Part shown: piece after piece, positions 42,490 to 49,963 of the stretch | Layout: every line of letters starts with the position of its first letter | Numbering within the stretch: the first letter of the stretch is position 1 | Assembly (NCBI GenBank): GCA_016703325.1 | Contig: JADJCH010000009.1 | Location: 71,152-135,151 of the forward strand | Length of the DNA stretch: 64,000 nt | Reading direction: 5' to 3' | Source of the DNA: Burkholderiales bacterium | GTDB taxonomy: Bacteria; Pseudomonadota; Gammaproteobacteria; Burkholderiales; Burkholderiaceae_C | Notes under the pieces: generated by a model | Told to the model about the DNA's origin: nothing | Databases searched by the model: none | What the model saw: the letters and a program-made list of their open reading frames with translations, nothing else | Position numbers and translations under genes: made by a program

Positions 42490-43131
42490 TCAGCCCGGGT
42501 TGCCACCGGCCAGGCTGCTGCGCATGGCCTGTGCCAGGTCGCCGTGGCCGGTGGACTGCAGCCCCTGGATCGCACCTTCGCGGTTGCGCGGTTCGTGGTT
42601 CTGGTTGAGCTTGCGCTTGCCCTCCAGCCGGGTCAGGCGGATCTCGATGCCGACGATGTGGCCGAGCTGGCTGGCCAGGTAGTCGGCCGGCGCGTCGCCC
42701 ATCTTCCACGGCCGGGGCTGATCGGCCTCATGCCGGTGGGTCAGCCGGGCCACCACGCCGCGCACGAACTTCTCGTCGTCGTGCACATGGATCGTGCCGT
42801 GGGCATGCACCACCTCGTAGTTCCAGGTCGGCACGAAGCGATGCGTCTCCTGCTTGGCCGGGTACCAGTTCGGCGAGATGTAGCCCTGCACACCGCGAAA
42901 CACCACCAGCACGGCGTCGCCCTCGTTCACCTCCCGCCAGATCGGATTGGCGCGGGCCACATGCGCGCACAAGGCACCCTGGGGACCGGAGCCGGCATCC
43001 AGCAAAAAGGGCAGGTGATCAGCCTCCAGCCCAGCCGGGCCCTGCCGCACCAGCAGCCCCAGCGGATGGTCCCGGACGATGCGGTGCAGTTCTTCGATGT
43101 TCGGTTCGGCGAAGTGCGCGGGGAGGTACAT
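42490..43131 (-). CDS. paiB: FMN-binding negative regulator, PaiB family
   Basis: The 213 residues match PaiB throughout. The start is Met-Tyr-Leu-Pro-x-His-Phe. Pro-Phe-Leu-Leu, His-Val-Ala-Arg-Ala-Asn-Pro, and the block Tyr-Ile-Ser-Pro-Asn-Trp-Tyr-Pro with Val-Pro-Thr-Trp-Asn-Tyr are all present and typical of this split-barrel flavin fold. In Bacillus it represses sporulation and protease genes, but in proteobacteria its role is mostly unknown. It stands alone on the minus strand between the tetR promoter and argO. Length is normal. Confidence 0.88.
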   Translation of the reverse strand: MYLPAHFAEPNIEELHRIVRDHPLGLLVRQGPAGLEADHLPFLLDAGSGPQGALCAHVARANPIWREVNEGDAVLVVFRGVQGYISPNWYPAKQETHRFVPTWNYEVVHAHGTIHVHDDEKFVRGVVARLTHRHEADQPRPWKMGDAPADYLASQLGHIVGIEIRLTRLEGKRKLNQNHEPRNREGAIQGLQSTGHGDLAQAMRSSLAGGNPG

Positions 43132-43249
43132 GCTTGGCCTGGGGTGGTTGTGTAGGGTGGGATGGGGCTCAGGGCGTACTGTGCACCCTGTGGTGACGGC
43201 CGTGCAGGTTCGTGCAACCGTCAGTGGATTGATGTACCTGCGAAGTCCT

Positions 43250-43897
43250 TCAGATCCCGGCCAGCGCGTGCCGCACCAGCAGAGTTGCCAGCACGAACAT
43301 GGTCACGCCGATCAAGCCGTCGAGAGCCTGCCAAGCCCTTGGCCGGGCAAACATGGGTGCCAACCAACGAGCGCCGAACCCCAGCAGCGAGAACCAGATC
43401 AGACTGGCCCCCGCCGTGCCCGCGATGAACCAGCCTCGAAGCGCGGCCGGCTGCTGCGCGCCGATGCTTCCGACCAGCAGCACGGTGTCCAGGTAGACAT
43501 GCGGGTTCAGCAGCGTGAAGGCGGCCGCCTGCGCCGCCACCGCACCCCACGACAACGACGAACCGGCGGTGGATGCATCCAGTCGATGGACATGGCGTGC
43601 CCGCTTCAGCGCCTGCCAGCCGTACAGCGCCAGGAACGCCGCACCCGCCAGGGCCAGCGCGCGTGCCAGGTTCGGGCTTTGCCCCAGGGCCTGCGCCATC
43701 CCCATGACACCCGAAGCCATGAGCACCGCGTCGGCCAGCGCGCAGAACAACACCACGCTGCCCACATGCTCGCGGCGCAGGCCCTGTCGCAGCACGAATG
43801 CGTTTTGCGCACCGATGGCCACGATCAGCCCGAAACTCAGGGCCAGGCCTTGAAAGAACACCGCAAGAGCGAGAGAAGCTGTGGCTGAAGGTTCCAT
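43250..43897 (-). CDS. argO: LysE/ArgO-family amino-acid exporter
   Basis: The 215 residues from ATG 43897 contain about six membrane helices. The LysE-type opening is Gly-Leu-Ile-Val-Ala-Ile-Gly-Ala-Gln-Asn-Ala-Phe-Val-Leu-Arg-Gln-Gly, and Leu-Leu-Asn-Pro-His-Val-Tyr-Leu-Asp-Thr lies near residue 130. These are ArgO/LysE hallmarks. It exports arginine or lysine when they accumulate. The gene is divergent from an ArgP-type regulator with a 73-base gap, the classical arrangement. A good promoter is present at 43934-43962. Confidence 0.92.
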   Translation of the reverse strand: MEPSATASLALAVFFQGLALSFGLIVAIGAQNAFVLRQGLRREHVGSVVLFCALADAVLMASGVMGMAQALGQSPNLARALALAGAAFLALYGWQALKRARHVHRLDASTAGSSLSWGAVAAQAAAFTLLNPHVYLDTVLLVGSIGAQQPAALRGWFIAGTAGASLIWFSLLGFGARWLAPMFARPRAWQALDGLIGVTMFVLATLLVRHALAGI

Positions 43898-43933
43898 GCT
43901 GCGCAGATTGCCTGCCTCACCGCAAGAAGACAA

Positions 43934-43962
43934 ACTAAACTCGCGAATCTCGATGAAGTCAA
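43934..43962 (-). promoter_or_regulatory. argO promoter in the argO-argP gap
   Basis: On the minus strand, TTGACT (43962 to 43957) and TTTAGT (43939 to 43934) are separated by exactly 17 bases. The gap is where ArgP should bind; I did not find a unique palindrome in it. Confidence 0.55.
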
Positions 43963-43970
43963 ACTGAATC

Positions 43971-44867
43971 ATGCTCGACTATGCCGCGCTCTCTGCACTG
44001 GCCGCCGTCGTCCGGGAAGGCAGCTTCGAGCGCGCGGCTCAGTCGCTGTTCGTCACGCCCTCGGCGGTGTCACAGCGCATTCGCTCCCTGGAAGAGCGGG
44101 TGGGCTGCACCCTTGTGGTACGCGGCCAACCCTGCAGGCCCACCGACACGGGTCGGCGCCTGTGCCAGCATGTGGATCGTGTGCGCTTGCTCGAGCAGGA
44201 GCTGCAGGGGGCATTGCCAGCGCTGGCGCCTGAAGGATTGACCCGCGTCGCCCTGCCGGTTGCAGTCAATGCGGACAGCCTGGACACCTGGTTTGCCCCC
44301 GCAGTGGCGGCGTTCGCGGCGGCGGCCCCGGTGCTGGTCGAACTGTCGGTGGACGACCAGGATCACACCGCCACATGGCTTCGCAACGGCGCCGTGCTGG
44401 CCGCTGTCACAGGTACTGCGCGGCCCCCGGCGGGCTTCAACAGCCGACCGTTGGGTGCCATGCGCTACCGGGCCACCGCCAGCCCGGCCTACATGTCGAG
44501 CCACTTCGCCGACGGTGTCGGGGCTGAAAGCCTTGCGCGGGCGCCGAGCCTCGCCTTCAACGCCAAGGACGACCTGCAGGCCCGGTGGGTGCGGCGTCTG
44601 TGCCACCGAGATGTGGAACTGCCTCGGCATACCCTGCCGTCGGCCCATGCGTTCGTCACCGCCGCCTTGGCCGGGATGGGCTGGGGACTGCAGCCCGAGG
44701 TGCTGGTCGCCCCTCATCTGGCCCAGGGCTCGCTGGTCGAACTGGTGCCTGGAACGGCCCTCGACGTGCCGCTGTATTGGCAGCATGCCCGCGCGGCGTC
44801 ATCGCTGATGGACGGACTGACCCAAGGCGTCGTGGCTGCATCGGCTCGCGCACTGCGCCCGCTGTGA
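43971..44867 (+). CDS. argP: LysR-family regulator ArgP (arginine/lysine export control)
   Basis: This 298-residue LysR protein has a winged helix at residues 1-60 (Leu-Asp-Tyr-Ala-Ala-Leu, Thr-Pro-Ser-Ala-Val-Ser-Gln-Arg-Ile-Arg-Ser-Leu-Glu), typical of ArgP/IciA, and the effector-binding domain beyond residue 90. It is divergent from argO. In Escherichia coli, ArgP activates argO with arginine and blocks it with lysine. Ligand specificity here is inferred from the pairing. Confidence 0.92.
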   Translation: MLDYAALSALAAVVREGSFERAAQSLFVTPSAVSQRIRSLEERVGCTLVVRGQPCRPTDTGRRLCQHVDRVRLLEQELQGALPALAPEGLTRVALPVAVNADSLDTWFAPAVAAFAAAAPVLVELSVDDQDHTATWLRNGAVLAAVTGTARPPAGFNSRPLGAMRYRATASPAYMSSHFADGVGAESLARAPSLAFNAKDDLQARWVRRLCHRDVELPRHTLPSAHAFVTAALAGMGWGLQPEVLVAPHLAQGSLVELVPGTALDVPLYWQHARAASSLMDGLTQGVVAASARALRPL

Positions 44868-44987
44868 TGTGTTGGAGAGACGAACAACGCGTGGGGTGGC
44901 GGACGGATGAGGGATCTCTCGGGCACCACGGGTCACCACGGGGCAACAACGGGTCGGTTCGGTGGCGCCCCGCCGCTCCTTTCCCCC

Positions 44988-45034
44988 TCACCCCAGCAAC
45001 GCCTCCACTCCCGGCAACCCCTTCGCGTGCCCGA
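44988..45034 (-). pseudogene. 3' end relic of a LysR gene
   Basis: On the minus strand these bases read Gly-His-Ala-Lys-Gly-Leu-Pro-Gly-Val-Glu-Ala-Leu-Leu-Gly and a stop. The intact LysR at 46113-47039 ends the same way, with one substitution. Over 44981-45034 about 50 of 54 bases match 46107-46159, with one indel. The frame is preserved, so this is the tail of a paralog. It abuts an SDR tail on the other strand. The 113 bases before it (44868-44980) contain nothing I recognise. Confidence 0.7.
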
Positions 45035-45131
45035 AGACCTCACCGGGACGCTCGCCTTCCTGGTGTCGGACGACGCCGTCTTCTACGCCGGGCAGGTGAC
45101 GAACGTGGACGGGGGCGGGTTCGGGTTCTGA
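45027..45131 (+). pseudogene. 3' end relic of a short-chain dehydrogenase gene
   Basis: The frame reads Glu-Asp-Leu-Thr-Gly-Thr-Leu-Ala-Phe-Leu-Val-Ser-Asp-Asp-Ala, then Gly-Gln-Val-Thr-Asn-Val-Asp-Gly-Gly-Gly and a stop. This is the standard C-terminal end of an SDR enzyme. Nothing upstream encodes the Rossmann motif or the catalytic tetrad. It joins the LysR tail at 45034, so both are remnants of one lost cluster. Confidence 0.7.
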
Positions 45132-45160
45132 ACGGTCCGCTGGCGCGGCGGCCGTGCGCT

Positions 45161-45199
45161 CAGCTGCGGCGGATCAGCTACGGCACAGCTGCGGCGGAT
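45161..45199 (+). repeat. 14-bp direct repeat before mntA
   Basis: CAGCTGCGGCGGAT occurs at 45161-45174 and 45186-45199, a 25-bp period. It lies directly upstream of the toxin-antitoxin start and could be a binding site for autoregulation. A -10-like TACACT follows near 45212-45217. Confidence 0.5.
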
Positions 45200-45224
45200 G
45201 CCCGGCTGGCATACACTTTCCGCC

Positions 45225-45509
45225 ATGCACCCGCTGATCGAACGCCACCGCGCCGAACTGGTTGCCATCGCCCGGAGACGGGGGATGACGGACATTCGGG
45301 TGTTCGGCTCGATGAGCCGAGGCGAAGCGAACGACAACAGCGACGTCGACCTGCTGGTCACCTTGGCCCCAGGTACCAGCGCTCTCGCGTTGGGAGGCCT
45401 GCTCCTGGACGCCCAGGAACTGCTGGGTCGCCGTGTCGACGTCGTCACCGAACCGAGCCTGCACCCCGCACTGCGCGACCGGGTGCTGTCGGACGCCGTA
45501 TTGCTGTGA
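45225..45509 (+). CDS. mntA: MntA-type antitoxin (minimal nucleotidyltransferase)
   Basis: The 94 residues from ATG 45225 contain the polymerase-beta-like nucleotidyltransferase motif Gly28-Ser29 with Asp40-Val-Asp42. A short C-terminal helix follows and Val-Asp-Val-Val-Thr ends the fold. MntA antitoxins neutralise HepT by adding AMP to its tyrosine. The hepT GTG overlaps the mntA stop as GTGA. An in-frame ATG at 45198 would give nine extra residues. The gene lies between relic DNA and the LysR cluster, a common place for such a mobile pair. Confidence 0.85.
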   Translation: MHPLIERHRAELVAIARRRGMTDIRVFGSMSRGEANDNSDVDLLVTLAPGTSALALGGLLLDAQELLGRRVDVVTEPSLHPALRDRVLSDAVLL

Positions 45510-45862
45510 CACCCGGGCCGGAGGCTGACCGAGTCTTGCTGGCACATATGCGCGAGTGCCTGGAGCGCATCCGGGAGTACACCGGGCTCGAACGCGCTCG
45601 CTTCGACGGATCGAGCCTTGTGCAGGATGCAGTCATTCGCAATCTGCAGACCTTGGCTGAATCCAGCCAGCGCCTGTCCATCGACATCAAGGCCACCGAG
45701 CCGCGCATTCCGTGGCGCGATCTCAGTGGCTTTCGCAATGTGATCGTTCACGGCTACCTCGGCGTGGACCTGGGCGCAATCTGGCTGGTCATCGAACAGG
45801 ATCTGCCGGCACTGACCGAGGCCGTTGATCGCATGACCCATCGCATGGCGTCGGCAGCCTGA
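45506..45862 (+). CDS. hepT: HepT-type HEPN ribonuclease toxin (DUF86)
   Basis: The 118 residues begin at GTG overlapping the mntA stop. The HEPN signature Arg77-Asn-Val-Ile-Val-His82-Gly-Tyr84 holds the R-x4-H ribonuclease motif and the Tyr that MntA adenylylates in this family. The Ile-Pro-Trp before it and the Leu-Pro-x-Leu after it are usual for DUF86. The pair is complete and should be functional. Downstream, 250 bases (45863-46112) have no supported gene. Confidence 0.87.
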   Translation: MTPGPEADRVLLAHMRECLERIREYTGLERARFDGSSLVQDAVIRNLQTLAESSQRLSIDIKATEPRIPWRDLSGFRNVIVHGYLGVDLGAIWLVIEQDLPALTEAVDRMTHRMASAA

Positions 45863-46112
45863 ATCGAAGCTCAACTGCACTTCGAACGGCGTTGTGCTTG
45901 CTTTCCTGTTGCAGATGAACGTGGGCAGGGGTTCAGTCGACACTGAGAACTGACCCGCCGAGTTCGGTCAACCTGCCTTGTGCGCACAGAAGGTCCATCG
46001 ACTCCGGTCCTCAGGCCGAACACCACCTGCCTGGAACAGCAGCTATCAGAGGTAGCCCGTGCATCTTGCTACCCATGGCAGAGGACAGCGAAACGCGAAC
46101 AGCAACTTCCCC

Positions 46113-47039
46113 TCACCCCATCAACGCCTCCACCCCCGGCAACCCCTTCGCATGCCCGATGATCTTGTCGCGCAGCCACTGGCTGCCGAGGTCGAGGTCG
46201 CGGTAGCGGTGCCACTGCAGGGTTTCGACGAGGCGGGGGGCGTCGAAGGCCAGGGGGAGCAGGTGCAGCTGGGGCCAGAACTTGCGCACCTGCAGGGCCA
46301 TGCGGGTGTGCATGACGGCCACCCGGGCGGTGCCCAGCACCAGCTGGGGCAGCAGGCCGAAGCTGTGGGCCACCACCTCGGCCTGGGGGAGGGCGCCGTG
46401 TTCGGCCAGGAACCAGCTCTCGAACTGGGGGCGGCCGTTGATCTCCAGCGTGACGTGGCGCAGGGCCTTGAATTGCGCCAGGTCGACGCCGCCGGTCAAG
46501 GGGGTGTGGGTGGGGTCGACCACCAGGTGGTAGCTGTCCTCGAACAGCACGGTGCTGGCCTGGTTGGGGGTGACGAAGCGGGCCGGGTTGATGACAAAGT
46601 CGACTTCGCCGTTCTCCAGATCCACCGAGGCGGTGTTGCTGGGCTGGCGGAATTCGAGGGTGATGCCAGGTGCCTCGTGGTGCACCTCGCGCAGCACGGC
46701 CAGCAGCAGGACCTGCACGACGTAGTCGGACACGACGATGGAGAACTGGCGGCGTGAGCTGCCGGGGTCGAAGTCCGGCCGGGTGGCCAGGGTGGCGTCC
46801 AGGCGCAGCATCAGGTCGTTGATTTTTTCGACCAGCTGTTCGCCCAGCGGGGTGAGTTCCATGCGCCGGCCCACCGGCACGATGAGCTGGTCGTCGAAGT
46901 ACTCGCGCAGCCGCGCGAGCATGCCGCTCATGGCGGACTGGGAGACGTGCAGCTGCTCGCCGGCGCGGGTGACGTTGCGCTCGGTGAGCAGGGCGCGCAG
47001 GGCGGTGAGCAGGTTGAGGTCAAGGCGCTGGTAGCGCAT
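46113..47039 (-). CDS. LysR-family regulator (NodD/PcpR-like group)
   Basis: The 308 residues have an N-terminal winged helix with Asp-Leu-Asn-Leu-Leu-x-x-Leu-x-Ala-Leu-Leu and Val-Ser-Gln-Ser-Ala-Met-Ser-Gly-x-Leu-Ala-Arg-Leu-Arg, typical of the NodD/LinR/PcpR group, and an effector domain beyond residue 90. It is divergent from the SMP-30 gene with a 231-base gap containing a perfect palindrome. It probably activates the downstream SMP-30, monooxygenase-like, MFS and SDR genes with a pathway intermediate as inducer. Confidence 0.88.
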   Translation of the reverse strand: MRYQRLDLNLLTALRALLTERNVTRAGEQLHVSQSAMSGMLARLREYFDDQLIVPVGRRMELTPLGEQLVEKINDLMLRLDATLATRPDFDPGSSRRQFSIVVSDYVVQVLLLAVLREVHHEAPGITLEFRQPSNTASVDLENGEVDFVINPARFVTPNQASTVLFEDSYHLVVDPTHTPLTGGVDLAQFKALRHVTLEINGRPQFESWFLAEHGALPQAEVVAHSFGLLPQLVLGTARVAVMHTRMALQVRKFWPQLHLLPLAFDAPRLVETLQWHRYRDLDLGSQWLRDKIIGHAKGLPGVEALMG

Positions 47040-47169
47040 GGCGGGAATGAGGAGACGAGGGGACGAGGGGGAAGAAGAGGAACGAAAGGGACGACTCGAT
47101 CGGTGGGATGCAGGTTGTCCTGCGGCAGTGTAGGCGGATGTAACGGCCGCCGGAGGCGGTTTCAGGGTT

Positions 47170-47185
47170 ATCCCAAATATGGGAT
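47170..47185. promoter_or_regulatory. LysR-type palindromic operator
   Basis: ATCCCAAATATGGGAT is a perfect palindrome (6-bp arms, AATA centre) in the gap between the divergent LysR and SMP-30 genes, 101 bases upstream of the latter. It fits a LysR T-N11-A site. A second, longer inverted repeat GATTCGATT (47208-47216) / AATCGAATC (47252-47260) lies nearer the start. Confidence 0.6.
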
Positions 47186-47270
47186 TGCGCGATGCGCTGC
47201 ATCGCCAGATTCGATTTCCCGATCGTGGGGCCGCTGCCTACGATTTGCCGCAATCGAATCCTCACAACCC

Positions 47271-48317
47271 ATGAGCCCCACCCTGAATCCACTCCTTGGC
47301 TGGCAAGTCGATCGGCATGACATCAGCTGTCTGGGCGTCGATCTGCAGCGCCCCGAGTGCATCCTCTGCGAGCCCGACGGCACGGTCTGGACGGCCGATG
47401 CGCGCGGTGTGATGAAGATCGATGCCGACGGCACTCAGACCCTGATCCGCCAGAGCGCCATCGACGACCGGGCGGCCGATCGTGCACTGGACGCCCGGTC
47501 GCTGGTGCTGGGCGGCAGTCTGCCCAACGGCATTGCCTTCAACGGCGATGGCGACATCCTGATCGCCAACTTCGGCACCGACGCGATCGAGCTGATGACC
47601 CGCAGCGGCACTTCGCGCACGCTGTTCACGCACATCGACGGCCGGCCGCTGGGCAAGGCCAACTTCGTGCTGACCGACTCGCGCGGGCGCATCTGGTTCA
47701 CCGTGACCACGCGCCAGGTGCCCTGGACGAAATCGATCAACGAGCGCTCTGCCGATGGCTATGTGGGCCTGATCGACGGGCGCGGCATCCGCATCGTGGC
47801 CGAGGGCTTTGTCGGCACCAACGAGTGCCGGCTGGACTCCCGCGAGGAGTGGCTGTATGTGGCCGAGACCAACGCCCGGCGCATCTCGCGGTTGCGGGTG
47901 CAACCCGATGGCTCGCTCACCGACCGCGAGATCTACGGGCCGGCCGACCTGGGCGGTTTCCCGGATGGTTTTGCCATCGACAGCGTGGGCAACCTCTGGA
48001 TCACGCTGGTGCTCACCGAGCGGCTGATTGCGCTGACGCCGGATGGGCAGCTGCTGATGCTGCTGGACGATGGCAACCCGCAGGCGCTGGCGGTGTACGA
48101 GCAGCACTACCAGGCCGGCACGACCACGCCGGAGCTGATGGCCTCCTGCAAGGGGACTCTGGCGCCGATGATGGCCAGCATCGCCTTTGGCGGGCCGGAC
48201 CTGAAGACGGTGTACCTCGGCAGCCTGGCGGGCACGACGCTGCCGAGCTTCCGCTCCCCGGTGGCCGGTCTGCCGCTGAGCCACTGGCCGAAGCCCGGCA
48301 CGGGGAGGCGGCCGTGA
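47271..48317 (+). CDS. SMP-30/gluconolactonase-family lactonase
   Basis: The 348 residues from ATG 47271 form a six-bladed beta-propeller. Family metal ligands are visible: Glu29 in Pro-Glu-Cys-Ile-Leu-Cys-Glu-Pro-Asp-Gly, the Asn in Gly-Thr-Asn-Glu-Cys-Arg, and the Asp in Phe-Pro-Asp-Gly-Phe-Ala. Such enzymes open sugar or other lactones using a divalent metal. The substrate is unknown. It is the first gene downstream of the LysR operator, and its stop overlaps the next gene as GTGA. The frame open to 46947 is not used. Confidence 0.82.
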   Translation: MSPTLNPLLGWQVDRHDISCLGVDLQRPECILCEPDGTVWTADARGVMKIDADGTQTLIRQSAIDDRAADRALDARSLVLGGSLPNGIAFNGDGDILIANFGTDAIELMTRSGTSRTLFTHIDGRPLGKANFVLTDSRGRIWFTVTTRQVPWTKSINERSADGYVGLIDGRGIRIVAEGFVGTNECRLDSREEWLYVAETNARRISRLRVQPDGSLTDREIYGPADLGGFPDGFAIDSVGNLWITLVLTERLIALTPDGQLLMLLDDGNPQALAVYEQHYQAGTTTPELMASCKGTLAPMMASIAFGGPDLKTVYLGSLAGTTLPSFRSPVAGLPLSHWPKPGTGRRP

Positions 48318-48634
48318 TCCTGCAGGTGGCATCCCTGATGGTGCGGCCCGGTCGCGAGGCCGCATTCGAACAGGCCTTCGCCAAGGTCGAGCCCATCCTG
48401 CGCGACGCGGGCGGCTACCTGTCGCATGAGCTGCGCCGCTCGGTGGAGAACGCTCAGCACTACGCGTTGCTGGTGGAGTGGCGGCGCATCGAGGACCACA
48501 CCCTGGGCTTCGTGAAGTCGCTGGCCTTCGAGCGGGTGCGCAGCCTGCTGCAGGGCTTTTTTGAAGCGGCGCCCGAAGTGGAGCACTTTCTGGCTGTCTG
48601 TCCCCGGGCCGAGCGGGAACCGGTGGCGGACTGA
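48314..48634 (+). CDS. Small dimeric alpha/beta-barrel protein (ABM/stress-responsive type)
   Basis: The GTG at 48314 overlaps the SMP-30 stop and has GGAGG five bases upstream; the product has 106 residues. Residues 1-95 show the antibiotic-biosynthesis-monooxygenase pattern: Met-Val-Arg-Pro-Gly-Arg-Glu at the first strand-turn, Ala-Gly-Gly-Tyr-Leu-Ser-His-Glu, Tyr-Ala-Leu-Leu-Val-Glu-Trp, and Val-Glu-His-Phe near the end. Members are monooxygenases, isomerases or decarboxylases on aromatic or quinone substrates, so this is probably a catabolic enzyme of the cluster. Confidence 0.72.
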   Translation: MILQVASLMVRPGREAAFEQAFAKVEPILRDAGGYLSHELRRSVENAQHYALLVEWRRIEDHTLGFVKSLAFERVRSLLQGFFEAAPEVEHFLAVCPRAEREPVAD

Positions 48635-48709
48635 CGACCGGTTGTTCCTGCGCACCCGCCCTTGTTTCGCCCCCCGAAAAACACCGTCCAATCTCCCGAG
48701 GAGACATCC

Positions 48710-49963
48710 ATGAGCCATTCCACCGCCCTGGGGGCGAGTCCGGCCGGTCCAACCGGTCCAACCGGGTTGGGCGCCATGCCCCAGCCGCGCCTGATCCACG
48801 CCCTCATCCTGCTGGTCACCTGCGGGCTGAACGTGCTGGTCACCGCCATCCTGGGCCCCAGCCTGCCGGCGATGCAGGCGCACTTCCAGGATGTGCCCGG
48901 CGTGGAGTACCTGGTGCCGATGACGATGTCGATGCCGCTGCTCACGGTGGCCATCGTCAGCGTCTTTGTCGGCGAGCTGGCGGACCGCTTCGGGCGCAAG
49001 CCGCTGCTGGTGGGGTCCGCGGTGCTGTACGCCGCGGTGGGCACCGCGCCGTTGTACCTGGATTCGCTCTACGCCATCCTGGCCAGCCGCTGCGCCCTGG
49101 GGATCATGGAGGCGGTGCTGATGACGGTGAGCACCACCCTGATCGGCGACTACTGGAGCGGCGCCCAGCGGGACCGCTACATGTCGCTGCAGACCACGGT
49201 GGCCTCCACCTCGGCTTTCCTGTTCAACACGCTGGGCGGTCTGATTGCCGAGCAGGGCTGGCGTGCGCCGTACACGGTGTTCGCGATCAGCCTGGCGCTG
49301 GCGCCGCTGATGGCCTGGTTCCTGTGGGAGCCGCGCACCCGCGCCAGCATGACGCCGGAGCAGTTTGCGCAGGACAGCCAGTCCTTCCGCTCCGACCGGC
49401 TGGGGATGATCTGCGGCTTCGCCGTGTTGCTGGGCATCGCCTTCCTCACGGTGCCGGTGCACTTCGGCTTCCTGCACGGCGCGATCGGCGTGCGCTCGCC
49501 GGCGCAGATCGGCATGGCATACGGCATCAACAGCCTGGGGGTGATTGCCGGCACGCTGATCTTCGGTTGGGTGCTGGCCACCCGGCTGAACGTGGCCTGG
49601 CAGCTGGCGCTGGGGGCGCTGATCTCCGGCATCGGCTTCGTGCTGATGCGCCAGGCGGGTGACTACCAGGCCCTGACGGTGGCCGGCTTCGTCAACGGGC
49701 TGGGCATGGGCATCGTGCTGCCGGCGATGGTGACCTGGAACATGCGCGAGCTGCCTGTCTCCCGGCGCGGCATGGGCATCGGTGCCTTCCAGTCGGCCTT
49801 CCAGTTCGGGCTTTTCCTCAATCCGCTGATCGTGGTCTGGCTGGAGCAGCACGGCGCCGGCAGCCGCGCCGCGGCGGTGGGCTGGCTGAGCTGGGCGGTG
49901 CTGGGGCTGGCCGCCATGGCAGCGCTGACTGCGGTGGCGGGGCTGCGCCATGGCCGGCGCTGA
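48710..49963 (+). CDS. MFS transporter (12 helices)
   Basis: The 417 residues from ATG 48710 (GAGGAG upstream) hold twelve membrane helices. The MFS loop 2-3 motif Gly-Glu-Leu-Ala-Asp-Arg-Phe-Gly-Arg-Lys-Pro-Leu lies near residue 88-99. A short Gly/Pro-rich leader precedes helix 1. It is probably an importer for the compound handled by the flanking SMP-30 and SDR enzymes. Its end overlaps the SDR start by 14 bases. No closer subfamily is recognised. Confidence 0.85.
   Translation: MSHSTALGASPAGPTGPTGLGAMPQPRLIHALILLVTCGLNVLVTAILGPSLPAMQAHFQDVPGVEYLVPMTMSMPLLTVAIVSVFVGELADRFGRKPLLVGSAVLYAAVGTAPLYLDSLYAILASRCALGIMEAVLMTVSTTLIGDYWSGAQRDRYMSLQTTVASTSAFLFNTLGGLIAEQGWRAPYTVFAISLALAPLMAWFLWEPRTRASMTPEQFAQDSQSFRSDRLGMICGFAVLLGIAFLTVPVHFGFLHGAIGVRSPAQIGMAYGINSLGVIAGTLIFGWVLATRLNVAWQLALGALISGIGFVLMRQAGDYQALTVAGFVNGLGMGIVLPAMVTWNMRELPVSRRGMGIGAFQSAFQFGLFLNPLIVVWLEQHGAGSRAAAVGWLSWAVLGLAAMAALTAVAGLRHGRR

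Noticed and set aside
45930..45975. Sequence resembling the end of an IS element
   Set aside because: No inverted partner, no target duplication and no transposase nearby.
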